Counted from the first letter of the stretch, positions 16,627 through 27,506 are shown. The stretch: 64,000 bases of DNA from Clostridia bacterium (GCA_017461985.1 JAFTSA010000004.1:1-64000), one strand, 5' to 3'. Notes: generated by a model not told the origin, from the sequence alone. Program-made: numbers and translations.

Positions 16627-16791
16627 ATGATAATTTTAGAAAGCGAACAAAAGCAATTTGACGACAAAAAGCAAGCGGTGAACACCCTTGCTTTTTGCCA
16701 TTATCCCGTCACGATTGTGATAGACGGAGACACTCGCACTTTCTGGTCCTTTGACGAGGCAAGAGAGTGGGTTGAATCCACCGCAAAATGA
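16627..16791 (+). CDS. 54-residue hypothetical protein
   Basis: A short frame starts one base after the preceding stop and encodes 54 residues beginning MIILESEQKQFDDKK and ending DEAREWVESTAK. It has a soluble alpha/beta look: VTIVIDGDTRTFWSFDEA suggests a two-strand hairpin then a helix. Codon use matches its neighbours. The position directly behind the small membrane protein suggests translational coupling. No known family was recognised. Confidence 0.6.
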   Translation: MIILESEQKQFDDKKQAVNTLAFCHYPVTIVIDGDTRTFWSFDEAREWVESTAK

Positions 16792-16828
16792 TGATAGGAT
16801 ATTCAGAAATTGAATAAAAATTCAAAAT

Positions 16829-16837
16829 GGGGGGGGG
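16829..16837 (+). repeat. Homopolymeric G9 tract upstream of the lipoprotein gene
   Basis: Nine consecutive Gs lie 23 bases before the chosen ATG at 16861. Such tracts can change length by slippage and so alter expression of surface genes. An upstream in-frame TTG at 16810 would put the tract inside the coding region. Confidence 0.6.
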
Positions 16838-16860
16838 TAGAGATACTCCCTCGTATTTTT

Positions 16861-19392
16861 ATGAAAAACATATTTAGAACACCTGTTTTTAAGATCTTTG
16901 CACTGGCAATTTTGGTTGCAATTTTGTGTTTGACAGTGGTCGCTTGTGACCCCAAACCTACTCCTCCTAGTCATTATTTGCCAGATTATCCTGATGGAGC
17001 AACTGTGCTCACCAAGGAGAATTTTGAGCAATATTTTGACGTGAAAGTGCACACAGATTGCACCTTTGACTTTTCAACAAGCGGTGACGATCTAGTATTC
17101 CCCAAGGCGACCACTTACGTCGCTTTCGTTGCCAAAAACGGATTTTTAGACGTAGCGTGCGAAGTCAAATACACCGTCAATACAAAAGTCTTTCAGTCAA
17201 GCTATGCAGCGACGAAATATTCCGTTGTGATGGAGGAGCAGACGCTTATCCTTCACGAAACGGATTATCAAAACAAGGCGTACACTTTGATATCAGGTCA
17301 ACCCTCTTATTATGAGTTTAAGGTTGAAAGTGGCACGGACAATATCACAATCAATTCAGTGGAAGGCTACGTCATCTTGGGAGATAACTACACTCCCACT
17401 GACTACGAAAAACTGCTGGAAAGTGATTATGCAAACTCCGAATCCATAAAAGAAGCATTAGAAGGGGAGATCAACGACTTGGCAATGGGCATAGCTATGG
17501 GCACAACAAAAACCTATGGCATGAGTGCAAAGTCCGGTTTCACCTTTAAGTCTGTTTACGGAAGCGACCGCAACTTGTCAAATTCAGTGCGTAGCACTAT
17601 AAAGGCAGACGTAGAAAATTATAGATATGCCCATGACGGAGAAGTTTATTACTATAACCGAGACGATGGCAAAATCTATCATCAATACTACAACAAGTTC
17701 GGGCTTATCGTAGAAGAAGTGCTGCCTTGGGAAGTCAGCGATATGCTGAACGAGATGATTCCTCCCCTTGATGGGTTACTTGATGAAAATGCAGTATACG
17801 TCAATCGTGATGGAGTGTTTTACGCATACACCACTTTAAGCGATATGGCAGACGGCGAGTATAAGGACACATTTGTCCAGTCATTTGATGCCCTTGAAAT
17901 TGACTGCAATCTAGACAAGGTGTATGTGACCTACACCTATGATTTTTCCGATGGTTTCTTCTTTGAAATCAAGGTAGAACACAAGGACATAAAGCAAGAT
18001 GAATACGTGGACAACAGTTTGTACATCAATTTGAGCGTGTTTGACGTCAATGAGGTTTCCGTTGAAATCTACTCCGAAGAGGACTCAAAGTTTGCTCTTG
18101 CCACTGACATAGAGCATGCAATGGAATTCAAACTCGGTATGGTGACAGTAAACAGCACCACCGAGACCTTTGAATACGTCATCTCACAGGACAAATATGA
18201 AGACAATCAACGCATTGACAACTATCTCCCTGTCCTCGTCACCGAAGGTGGAATTTACACCTTTACAAGTCTCAACAGCGGACAGCCTTTGACCACCACA
18301 ATATACGATGCAGAAGGTGGCATTCATTACGAAAGATACTTCGCGCCCGGAGTCTACTTTATTCAAAATGTTTATGTACCCTATGGCAAAACCACTTTGA
18401 CCATGGAAGTTGACTGTGTTGTTCTTGACGACTATGGCGACATTGAATCTCCCACACCCATAGACGGCAATGCGTTCACCGCCAACCTTGAAAGAGTGGG
18501 TGATATGCAAGCATTCAGCTTCACACCGACAGAATCTGGCATATACGAGTTTACCCCCACTGAAAGCGGTTTTGACGTGGCGATCCTTGTTTACGATGGT
18601 GATCTTGTTGATCAAGGCTACGCCATCTACACCGCATCAAACTACCTTACTTGTTCTCTCAATGCAGGTGAAACCTACGTGTTCGAGGTCAAATATCAAT
18701 ATGGCGAAACCGAAGACGCTGTTTACGAGGGTGTTTTGACCTTTGTGGGCAATCCGTCAAGGGAGCCCCAAGCATTGACCACTGAAATGCAGGAATACTT
18801 TGTTGGCAATGGCGAATTCAAGTTTTATTTTGATGTTGAAATCCCCGGTTATTACGCCCTTGAATTTGAGCATATCGCAGGTGTAGAGCCTTCTGGATAC
18901 TCAGTTGACGACAGCGAAGGTGAATATTACAACAAGACCGTCACCATTGACAACGCAACATACTACGTGCTAGAAAAGGGGAGATATTATTTCAATCTTT
19001 ATGGCGGCGGAACAAGACAATATTTCAAAGGCAACGTGAGAATTTTGTTGTTTAGAGAAGGGGTGCAAGAAGAAAGATTCATCACACTTTCTGATGATGA
19101 ATACACCACGTTGACCGTCAATTTGCCCACAAACAATTCATACGTTGAATACGTTTTTACAGTGAGCGAGGAATGCAGCTTGTTTAGATATGGCTACAAC
19201 TGCACTCTCTACAAGGAAAACGGCACAACAGTTGTCGGTGGCAGATATACGGTAGATATTGCTTTTGATGTGACAAACGTTGTTGAGTCCACACTCACCC
19301 CGGGCACGTATATCTTGAGAGTTGCCAACTATTCATCGGGGGATGAAATTGAAGCCACCGTATATGTCCGCCTTCAATACCAAACTGAATAA
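16861..19392 (+). CDS. Large lipoprotein with PPC-like beta domain
   Basis: The 843-residue protein has a lipoprotein signal peptide: hydrophobic residues 11-26 and Cys29 in LTVVACDPKPTPP, so it should be anchored to the outer face of the membrane. The rest is rich in Tyr, Asp, Glu and beta-strand patterns. Around residues 535-630 the segment MQAFSFTPTESGIYEFTPTESGFDVAILVYDGDL...LNAGETYVFEV looks like a bacterial pre-peptidase C-terminal (PPC) type domain, and weaker similar segments follow. No catalytic motif was seen. A long N-terminal frame extension from TTG 16810 lacks signal-peptide logic and is not used. Confidence 0.8.
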   Translation: MKNIFRTPVFKIFALAILVAILCLTVVACDPKPTPPSHYLPDYPDGATVLTKENFEQYFDVKVHTDCTFDFSTSGDDLVFPKATTYVAFVAKNGFLDVACEVKYTVNTKVFQSSYAATKYSVVMEEQTLILHETDYQNKAYTLISGQPSYYEFKVESGTDNITINSVEGYVILGDNYTPTDYEKLLESDYANSESIKEALEGEINDLAMGIAMGTTKTYGMSAKSGFTFKSVYGSDRNLSNSVRSTIKADVENYRYAHDGEVYYYNRDDGKIYHQYYNKFGLIVEEVLPWEVSDMLNEMIPPLDGLLDENAVYVNRDGVFYAYTTLSDMADGEYKDTFVQSFDALEIDCNLDKVYVTYTYDFSDGFFFEIKVEHKDIKQDEYVDNSLYINLSVFDVNEVSVEIYSEEDSKFALATDIEHAMEFKLGMVTVNSTTETFEYVISQDKYEDNQRIDNYLPVLVTEGGIYTFTSLNSGQPLTTTIYDAEGGIHYERYFAPGVYFIQNVYVPYGKTTLTMEVDCVVLDDYGDIESPTPIDGNAFTANLERVGDMQAFSFTPTESGIYEFTPTESGFDVAILVYDGDLVDQGYAIYTASNYLTCSLNAGETYVFEVKYQYGETEDAVYEGVLTFVGNPSREPQALTTEMQEYFVGNGEFKFYFDVEIPGYYALEFEHIAGVEPSGYSVDDSEGEYYNKTVTIDNATYYVLEKGRYYFNLYGGGTRQYFKGNVRILLFREGVQEERFITLSDDEYTTLTVNLPTNNSYVEYVFTVSEECSLFRYGYNCTLYKENGTTVVGGRYTVDIAFDVTNVVESTLTPGTYILRVANYSSGDEIEATVYVRLQYQTE

Positions 19393-19450
19393 ATGAACGG
19401 AAAATGCGCGTGGTCAACTCGTTGCAACTCAAAACTCACAAATCACAATT

Positions 19451-19485
19451 AAAAAAAGGACTGCGATTGCAGTCCTTTTTGTTTT
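19451..19485. terminator. Bidirectional terminator
   Basis: AAAGGACTGC (19455-19464), loop GATT, GCAGTCCTTT (19469-19478), flanked by A and T runs on either side. It serves both the lipoprotein gene (+) and bipA (-). Confidence 0.9.
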
Positions 19486-19518
19486 GTCTTTTTTTGTTTT
19501 GTTGGGTTAGAATGCCGA

Positions 19519-21348
<1,830 letters not shown>

Positions 21349-21427
21349 AATATCCTGCTTCCAGTGCTTGAAATGAATTTTCTGTGCTTTGTTCTTGGGT
21401 CTCGCGCCTGTGCGATAGCCTTTGCGT

Positions 21428-21456
21428 ATGATACCACAATGAGAGGACTTTGGCAA
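21428..21456 (-). promoter_or_regulatory. Promoter of typA
   Basis: On the minus strand TTGCCA (21451-21456) and TATCAT (21428-21433) with 17-base spacing. Its -35 box overlaps the inverted repeat at 21454-21474. Confidence 0.65.
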
Positions 21457-21474
21457 ATAGTTTGCAACTATTTG
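21454..21474. promoter_or_regulatory. Perfect 9-bp inverted repeat between divergent genes (operator candidate)
   Basis: CAAATAGTT (21454-21462), three bases, AACTATTTG (21466-21474). It overlaps the typA -35 box and lies upstream of the serine dehydratase promoter, a typical place for a shared operator. Confidence 0.5.
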
Positions 21475-21534
21475 GAAAATTTGAAAAAAATGAATTATTG
21501 ACTTTTCACTATGGACTTGCCGAAATGGTTGTGC

Positions 21535-21540
21535 TATAAT
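21535..21540 (+). promoter_or_regulatory. Extended -10 promoter of the serine dehydratase gene
   Basis: TGCTATAAT (extended -10; TATAAT at 21535-21540). A TTGACT at 21498 is too far for a -35. Predicted start near 21547 leaves only about eight bases before the ATG at 21555. Confidence 0.55.
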
Positions 21541-21554
21541 TAATGCGATGCCTT

Positions 21555-22766
21555 ATGAAAAGTCTTAAAGAACTCTACAAAACCGGCCGTGGGCCCTCAT
21601 CATCCCACACGATAGGCCCTGAAAAAGCAGCAAAACTGTTTGAGCAAAAATATCCAGATGCAGAAAGCTATCTGGTGGTGCTTTATGGCTCTCTCGCCCT
21701 CACCGGCAAAGGCCACGGCACAAACACCGTCTTGGAAAAGACCTTCACCAAACCCGTCAAGGTCATCTTTGACAAGGAAACGATGGACGTCCCTCACCCC
21801 AACACTATGGATATGTACGCAATGGTAGGGGATGAAGAGCAAGGACACTGGCGTGTATGCAGTGTTGGCGGCGGAGCAATCGAGATTGAGGGCGAAGCCT
21901 CATACGTCCCTGAGGAAGTCTATCCCCACAACTCCTATGAAGAAATACGCAAGTATTGCGAGGAAAACGACATCACCATCCCCGAATACGTAGAAAGATT
22001 TGAGGGTGAAGAGATATGGGATTTCCTTGATGAAATCTGGCACCAAATGCAAAAATCCATCAAGGCAGGTCTCAAAGCCACCGGCATATTGCCCGGAGGT
22101 CTTGGCACTGAAAGAAAGGCAAGAATGCTGTATCGTCAAAAGCATATAGACGAAAGCCCCGAAACAAGAGAGAATCGTCTTGTATGCTCCTACGCCTTTG
22201 CAGTCAGTGAGGAAAATGCAGCCGGCGAGCCCATCGTCACCGCTCCCACTTGTGGTGCTTGTGGCATTGTGCCTGCAGTGCTGCAATATCTTCTTGACAG
22301 ACACTCTTACTCAAACAAGGACATTTTGCGAGCCCTTGCAACCGCAGGAATAATAGGCAACCTCATCAAACACAACGCCTCAATTTCAGGGGCAGAATGT
22401 GGCTGTCAAGCAGAGGTTGGCTCTGCCTGTTGTATGGCAGCAGCAGGTGCAGCGGAGCTTTACGGCATGGACTTTGACCAAATTGAATACGCCGCAGAAG
22501 TTGCAATGGAGCACCACCTTGGACTGACCTGTGATCCCATCGGAGGCCTCGTTCAAATACCTTGCATTGAACGCAATGCAGTTGCAGCAATGAGAGCACT
22601 CAACGCCGTGTCTCTTGCCAACTTCTTGACCTCGTCACGTATGATCTCATTTGACACCGTCATCGACACGATGTATCAAACTGGCAAGGACCTCAGGAGC
22701 GAGTATCGTGAGACCAGTGAAGGTGGTCTTGCCAAGATGTATTATAAATCCTTCAGTTGCGATTAA
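21555..22766 (+). CDS. sdaA: L-serine dehydratase, single-chain iron-sulfur type
   Basis: The 403-residue enzyme deaminates L-serine to pyruvate with a 4Fe-4S cluster. The N-terminal beta domain opens with KELYKTGRGPSSSHTIGPEKA, and the alpha domain contains APTCGACGIVPA, ECGCQAEVGSACCMAAA and LTCDPIGGLVQIPC, which carry the cluster cysteines. It is shorter than the roughly 450-residue enteric SdaA. Start at 21555 rather than 21543 because the promoter -10 ends at 21540. With the gcv operon and serA/serC nearby it links glycine and serine use to pyruvate. Confidence 0.94.
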   Translation: MKSLKELYKTGRGPSSSHTIGPEKAAKLFEQKYPDAESYLVVLYGSLALTGKGHGTNTVLEKTFTKPVKVIFDKETMDVPHPNTMDMYAMVGDEEQGHWRVCSVGGGAIEIEGEASYVPEEVYPHNSYEEIRKYCEENDITIPEYVERFEGEEIWDFLDEIWHQMQKSIKAGLKATGILPGGLGTERKARMLYRQKHIDESPETRENRLVCSYAFAVSEENAAGEPIVTAPTCGACGIVPAVLQYLLDRHSYSNKDILRALATAGIIGNLIKHNASISGAECGCQAEVGSACCMAAAGAAELYGMDFDQIEYAAEVAMEHHLGLTCDPIGGLVQIPCIERNAVAAMRALNAVSLANFLTSSRMISFDTVIDTMYQTGKDLRSEYRETSEGGLAKMYYKSFSCD

Positions 22767-22790
22767 AAGCACTTTATCCGTCAAAAACCG

Positions 22791-22811
22791 AGGGTTAAAC
22801 CCTTTATTTTG
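22791..22811 (+). terminator. Weak terminator
   Basis: AGGGT (22791-22795), loop TAA, ACCCT, then TTATTTT, 24 bases after the serine dehydratase stop. Confidence 0.5.
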
Positions 22812-22820
22812 ACAATACAC

Positions 22821-22871
22821 GACAAGAATTTCAAATGCAGTGGACTTAAACTCACTGCGTTTTTTCTTGTC
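22821..22871 (+). terminator. Nested-stem terminator
   Basis: Inner stem GCAGTG/CACTGC (22837-22842 with 22853-22858) is followed by GTTTTTTC. An outer stem GACAAGAA/TTCTTGTC (22821-22828 with 22864-22871) encloses it. The rest of 22767-23070 holds no gene that can be supported. Confidence 0.65.
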
Positions 22872-23074
22872 AAAAACACCTAGACAGCCACCTAGAAACT
22901 GCACCTTGTTTCATCGTAAAACCGCCAGTTGCTTTGCTCTAAAACAACACACATTTCACCGCCAAAACATTGCAAGTGCAACACAATAGCAACTCAAAAC
23001 CAAAGGATGTTTTCCCCTCAAAAACCAGTGATTTTCCCACCACAAAATCAACGCTAGAATTAAATCAAAATTAA

Positions 23075-23092
23075 AATTGTTAGTTTACGAAC
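23075..23092 (+). promoter_or_regulatory. Operator 1 of the MarR-ABC operon
   Basis: AATTGTTAGTTTACGAAC is an inverted copy (17 of 18 bases) of operator 2 at 23141-23158. Each copy contains the imperfect palindrome GTTaGTTTACgAAC. It sits 16 bases upstream of the -35 box. Confidence 0.75.
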
Positions 23093-23108
23093 TTTTTTCT
23101 AAAATCTG

Positions 23109-23137
23109 TTGACACCTACACCCGTGAGGAATATAAT
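23109..23137 (+). promoter_or_regulatory. Consensus promoter of the MarR-ABC exporter operon
   Basis: TTGACA (23109-23114), 17 bases, TATAAT (23132-23137): a full consensus promoter, framed by two operator copies. Strong promoter plus two operators implies tight repression released by a ligand. Confidence 0.85.
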
Positions 23138-23140
23138 ATT

Positions 23141-23158
23141 GTTCGTCAACTAACAATT
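23141..23158 (+). promoter_or_regulatory. Operator 2 of the MarR-ABC operon
   Basis: GTTCGTCAACTAACAATT lies three bases after the -10 box and covers the transcription start. It is the near-perfect inverted copy of operator 1. Confidence 0.75.
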
Positions 23159-23225
23159 TCACCCGCTTTGGCATACACTGATTTACTTATTGACAAATTC
23201 AAATGAAAACCATGGGTAGGTATTT

Positions 23226-23681
23226 ATGGAAGAAAACAAAGTTATAGTGGCAAGGGACATCAAGTGCCTTTCAAACCTTTTGAGAAGAGTGCACTGCTCA
23301 TCGCCTTTCCTAAAGGAATGCGAAAACCTCACTGGCATGCACAGCTACGTTTTGGGATATCTTAGACGTGAGTGTGAAAAGAGGGACGTATTCCAAAAGG
23401 ACGTGGAGGCAGTATTTGAGATGCGTCGTAGCACCGCCAGTGAAATCCTGAAACTTATGGAAAAGAACGGACTCATCACTCGTCAGCCCCTAGAGAGTGA
23501 CGCCCGCCTCAAAAAGATTATATTGACTGACAAAGCAATGGAAGTCAGCAGAGGCGTTGAAAAGTCCTTCAAGGAAACTGAGGAAAAACTGAAAGAGGGC
23601 ATAACCCCCGAGGAACTTGAAAACTTTTACGTGGTCTATGACAAGATCAAGGCAAATCTTGCAAATATGCTGGCAAAATAA
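23226..23681 (+). CDS. MarR family transcriptional regulator
   Basis: The 151-residue protein has the MarR winged-helix layout: an N-terminal dimer helix, the recognition area VFEMRRSTASEILKLMEKNGLITRQ (about 65-89), the wing ESDARLKKIILTDKA and C-terminal dimer helices. It probably represses its own operon by binding the two operators around the promoter at 23109-23137 and responds to a substrate of the ABC exporter encoded next. GGTAGG precedes the ATG. Confidence 0.92.
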   Translation: MEENKVIVARDIKCLSNLLRRVHCSSPFLKECENLTGMHSYVLGYLRRECEKRDVFQKDVEAVFEMRRSTASEILKLMEKNGLITRQPLESDARLKKIILTDKAMEVSRGVEKSFKETEEKLKEGITPEELENFYVVYDKIKANLANMLAK

Positions 23682-23716
23682 TTGAAATTTGTAGGCGCAT
23701 ACGCGCAGAGGAATAT

Positions 23717-25555
23717 ATGGAAAAGAAAAAAGAAAACAAAAAAATAAGCAGAAAGGCATTAAATCAGTTTTTGACCTGTGTCAGTGATTACAAGACACCG
23801 TCAATTCTTGCAGCCCTGCTTGTTGCCATTGAGGTTGTTTTTGACGTGTTCATCCCCATTGTCATGTCGCAAATCCTCAACGTAGGCATGAGGGAGGGCG
23901 CAACCGAGTTCACCTTCTGTCTTGAAATGGCAGGCACAAGCACCCCCGTATTTACGCTGTACGACCGCACCACCTTCATAGTTGTATGCGGAGCAGTGAT
24001 GGTTGTGATGGCGCTTCTTGCCCTAGTATGCGGTATGCTCAGCGGAAAATTTGCCGCCCAAGCCGCCACAGGCTTTGGCATGAACATCCGCCGTACGCTG
24101 TTTGACAAGATAGAGCAATTCAGTTTTGCCAACCTTGATCACTACAACACAGCATCAATCGTCACAAGACTGACCACAGACGTCAACAACATTCAATTTG
24201 CATATATGATGATTGTCCGCACAATGGTGCGCTCGCCCTTTATGCTGGTGATGGCGTTGACCATGGCAATCCTCATCCAACCCACCTTGTCCATAGCATT
24301 TGCAATCGCACTGCCCATACTGGCCCTTGGCATAGGCGTTGGCGTGACGATTGTGTTCCCTCGTTTTGAGAAGATGCTGAAAAAGTACGACCACCTCAAC
24401 GAGGCAACCCAAGAGAACTTGGTTGGCATCCGTGCAGTCAAAGCCTTTGTGAGAGCGGACTACGAAATAGACCGTTTCAAGAAGGTCAGTGCAGCAGCAC
24501 AAAAACTTCAAATAAGCGCAGAAAAAATAATCATCACAGCATTCCCATTGATGAATATTTTGGTATACGCTTGCATAATCGCAATAGTTTGGCTTGGCGG
24601 AAACAACATCATTGCAGGCAAAATGGCAGTGGGTGATTTGTCCGCATTCCTCAACTTCGTTATGCAGATTATGATGTCACTGATGATGATTGCAATCATC
24701 TTCATCAACATAGTTATGTGCCGTGCATCAATGCAACGTATCGGTGAAATCTTTGATGAAGTCATCGATATTACGGACAAAGAAGACGCTCTTGACATCA
24801 CCCCTGCAGACGGCAGCATTGACTTTGACAATGTAGACTTTTCATACAGCAACAACCCTGACGTTTTGAACCTTGAAAACATCGACCTCCACATAAAGAG
24901 CGGTGAAACAATCGGCATCATCGGTGGCACAGGCAGTGCAAAAACCACTCTCGTCCAACTCATCCCTCGCCTTTACGACACCTTTGATGGAGAGGTGAAA
25001 GTCGGTGGAGTAAACGTCAAGGACTACAAACTTGACAACCTTAGAAACAGCATTGGTATGGTGCTTCAAAAGAACGTTTTGTTCAGTGGCACAATAAGAG
25101 AAAACCTCCTTTGGGGCAACCCCGATGCCACCGAAGAAGAGATAATTCACGCAACCAAAGTTGCCCAAGCCCACGACTTCATTATGTCCTTCCCCGACGG
25201 CTATGAAACCGAACTTGGACAAGGTGGCGTAAACGTGTCTGGCGGACAGAAACAAAGGTTAACAATAGCAAGAGCGCTACTTAAACACCCGAAAATAATG
25301 ATTTTGGACGATTCAACCTCCGCAGTTGACACCGCCACAGACGCTTCAATCAGAGCAGGACTCAAAGAAGAATTTGGTGACACAACCGTCATCATCATTG
25401 CTCAACGTATTGCCTCCGTTGAAGAAGCGGATCGCATCATCATTATGAACAACGGACGCATTGACGCCATCGGCTCACATGAGGAACTTTTGGCATCCAA
25501 CCCTGTCTATCAAGACATCTACAACTCTCAAAAGGGAGGTGACATCGATGGCTAA
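23717..25555 (+). CDS. ABC exporter half-transporter A (degenerate nucleotide site)
   Basis: The 612-residue protein has six transmembrane helices (about 1-330) and an ATPase domain. Its Walker A reads GGTGSAKT (403-410), with Ala where the last Gly is normal, and its Walker B reads ILDDST with Asp532 in place of the catalytic Glu. The signature motif NVSGGQKQRL is intact. This pattern marks the subunit that supplies the degenerate Walker B in heterodimeric exporters (TM287/288, BmrCD class). It overlaps its partner gene by eight bases and would pump drugs, lipids or peptides outward. The substrate is unknown. Confidence 0.94.
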   Translation: MEKKKENKKISRKALNQFLTCVSDYKTPSILAALLVAIEVVFDVFIPIVMSQILNVGMREGATEFTFCLEMAGTSTPVFTLYDRTTFIVVCGAVMVVMALLALVCGMLSGKFAAQAATGFGMNIRRTLFDKIEQFSFANLDHYNTASIVTRLTTDVNNIQFAYMMIVRTMVRSPFMLVMALTMAILIQPTLSIAFAIALPILALGIGVGVTIVFPRFEKMLKKYDHLNEATQENLVGIRAVKAFVRADYEIDRFKKVSAAAQKLQISAEKIIITAFPLMNILVYACIIAIVWLGGNNIIAGKMAVGDLSAFLNFVMQIMMSLMMIAIIFINIVMCRASMQRIGEIFDEVIDITDKEDALDITPADGSIDFDNVDFSYSNNPDVLNLENIDLHIKSGETIGIIGGTGSAKTTLVQLIPRLYDTFDGEVKVGGVNVKDYKLDNLRNSIGMVLQKNVLFSGTIRENLLWGNPDATEEEIIHATKVAQAHDFIMSFPDGYETELGQGGVNVSGGQKQRLTIARALLKHPKIMILDDSTSAVDTATDASIRAGLKEEFGDTTVIIIAQRIASVEEADRIIIMNNGRIDAIGSHEELLASNPVYQDIYNSQKGGDIDG

Positions 25556-27506
25556 GAAAATGAAGAATATGGAAAAGGATATGAGAAAAGGCGGAAAGCG
25601 CATTGTGGCAAAGAGCCCTATGAAGGCACTGAAGCGTGTTCTCACTTATCTCAAGCCCTACAAAGCCCGTTTGGCAGTGGCACTTGCATGTTTGATCGGT
25701 CACGTCTTCACAAGCGTTGGAGGTACTTTCCTCCTCAGCGTTGTGGTTGACCAATACATCCTTCCTCTTGCCTACAAAGCAGGGGTGATCACCGCCGCAA
25801 CTTATGCCGCACGTGCAGCCGTTGTCACCACCACGGACTTTGCAATTATGGTAGGCATTATGGCAGCAGTTTACGTCTGCGGAGCACTGATGCACTATTT
25901 GTATAATTATTCAGTCACATACATCACAACCAAAGTTCTCCAAAACGTCCGTGATAGTCTTTTCGTCAAGATGCAATCCCTTCCTATCAAGTATTTTGAC
26001 ACCCACACCCACGGCGAATTGATGAGCCTTTTCACCAACGACACAGACACTCTCCGCGAGTTGTTGTCAGGTGCACTGCCCAACATCATTTCACAATCCA
26101 TGACGGTCATAGGCATCTTTGTGATGATGATGGTCATAAGCCCCGTGCTGACACTGTGCATAATAGTTATGATAGTGGTTGGTATGGTAGTCACCAAATA
26201 TATCGCAGGCAAGAGCGGAAAGCACTTTGTACGCCAACAAAAAGAGGTAGGCGCACTGAACGGCTTTGTTGAAGAGCATATCGAAGGCCTGAAAGTGGTC
26301 AAGGTGTTCTGCCACGAAACCCAAGAAATCAAGGACTTTGCCGACAGAAACAGCGCACTGGGCTTTGCCTCACGGAAGGCACACACCTACGCCAACGTGC
26401 TTATGCCTATCATGGGCAACCTTGGCTACGTCAACTACGCCCTCACAGCGGTTGTAGGCACGATTATGGCAACCACAGGATTCCTTGGCATGACTTGGGG
26501 CGGACTGGTGTCCTTCTTGCAATACTCACGTCAATTCAACGCACCCATCTCACAAATGGCGCAACAAGTCAACGGCATTATGATGGCGCTTGCAGGTGCA
26601 GAGCGTATCTTTGATCTTCTAGATCAAGAGGAAGAGAGCGATGAAGGCTACGTCACCCTTGTCAACGCAAGAGAGGACGAAGAGGGCAACATCATCGAGT
26701 GCGCCGAGTACACAGGCATCTGGGCATGGAAACACTACCACAAGGCAGATGACACCACCACCTACGTCAAGTGGCAAGGTGAAGTTGAGTTTGAAAACGT
26801 CACCTTTGGCTACGTGCCCGAAAAGACCGTGCTGAAAAACGTGTATATGGAAGCAAAACCCGGTCAAAAGATAGCCCTTGTTGGCTCAACCGGTGCAGGC
26901 AAAACCACCATCACCAACCTTATCAACCGCTTCTACGACGTCACAGAGGGCAAGATAAGATACGACAACATCAACATCACCAAGATCAAGAAAGACGATC
27001 TCCGTCACTCAATGGCAATGGTGCTTCAAGACACCCACCTCTTCACAGGCACAGTCCGTGACAACATAAGATTCGGCAAACTTGACGCCACCGATGAGGA
27101 AGTGGAAAACGCCGCAAAACTTGCCAACGCCCACTATTTCATCTCTCACTTGCCCGAGGGCTACGACACAATGCTCAGTGGTGACGGCGCAAATCTTTCT
27201 CAAGGACAAAGACAACTCCTTGCCATAGCAAGAGCAGCAGTAGCCAACCCTCCCGTGCTTATTCTTGACGAAGCAACGAGCAGCATCGACACCCACACCG
27301 AGAAGCTGATCAGTGAGGGTATGGACAAGCTTATGCAGGGCAGAACAGTGTTTATCATAGCCCACAGATTGTCCACCGTCCGCAACGCAGATATGATATT
27401 GGTGCTTGAACACGGCGAAATCATTGAAAGAGGCAACCACGAGGAACTTTTGCAGTTGAAGGGCAGATATCATCAATTGTATACTGGCGCAATCGAACTC
27501 GACTAA
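25548..27506 (+). CDS. ABC exporter half-transporter B (canonical catalytic site)
   Basis: The 652-residue partner has a charged N-terminus, six transmembrane helices and an ATPase domain with a standard Walker A (GSTGAGKTT), signature NLSQGQRQLL and Walker B with catalytic Glu (LILDEATSSID). An insert of about 55 residues between the last helix and the ATPase domain (EDEEGNIIECAEYTGIWAWKHYH) is longer than usual. Start at 25548 has GGGAGGTGA upstream and overlaps gene A; an earlier in-frame ATG at 25461 lies inside gene A and has no support. Confidence 0.94.
   Translation: MAKKMKNMEKDMRKGGKRIVAKSPMKALKRVLTYLKPYKARLAVALACLIGHVFTSVGGTFLLSVVVDQYILPLAYKAGVITAATYAARAAVVTTTDFAIMVGIMAAVYVCGALMHYLYNYSVTYITTKVLQNVRDSLFVKMQSLPIKYFDTHTHGELMSLFTNDTDTLRELLSGALPNIISQSMTVIGIFVMMMVISPVLTLCIIVMIVVGMVVTKYIAGKSGKHFVRQQKEVGALNGFVEEHIEGLKVVKVFCHETQEIKDFADRNSALGFASRKAHTYANVLMPIMGNLGYVNYALTAVVGTIMATTGFLGMTWGGLVSFLQYSRQFNAPISQMAQQVNGIMMALAGAERIFDLLDQEEESDEGYVTLVNAREDEEGNIIECAEYTGIWAWKHYHKADDTTTYVKWQGEVEFENVTFGYVPEKTVLKNVYMEAKPGQKIALVGSTGAGKTTITNLINRFYDVTEGKIRYDNINITKIKKDDLRHSMAMVLQDTHLFTGTVRDNIRFGKLDATDEEVENAAKLANAHYFISHLPEGYDTMLSGDGANLSQGQRQLLAIARAAVANPPVLILDEATSSIDTHTEKLISEGMDKLMQGRTVFIIAHRLSTVRNADMILVLEHGEIIERGNHEELLQLKGRYHQLYTGAIELD

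Noticed and set aside
16158-16685. 175-residue minus-strand frame opposite gcvPB and the small membrane protein gene
   Set aside because: Composition is Cys- and Phe-rich as expected of a shadow frame, with no ribosome site, and it overlaps well-supported genes.
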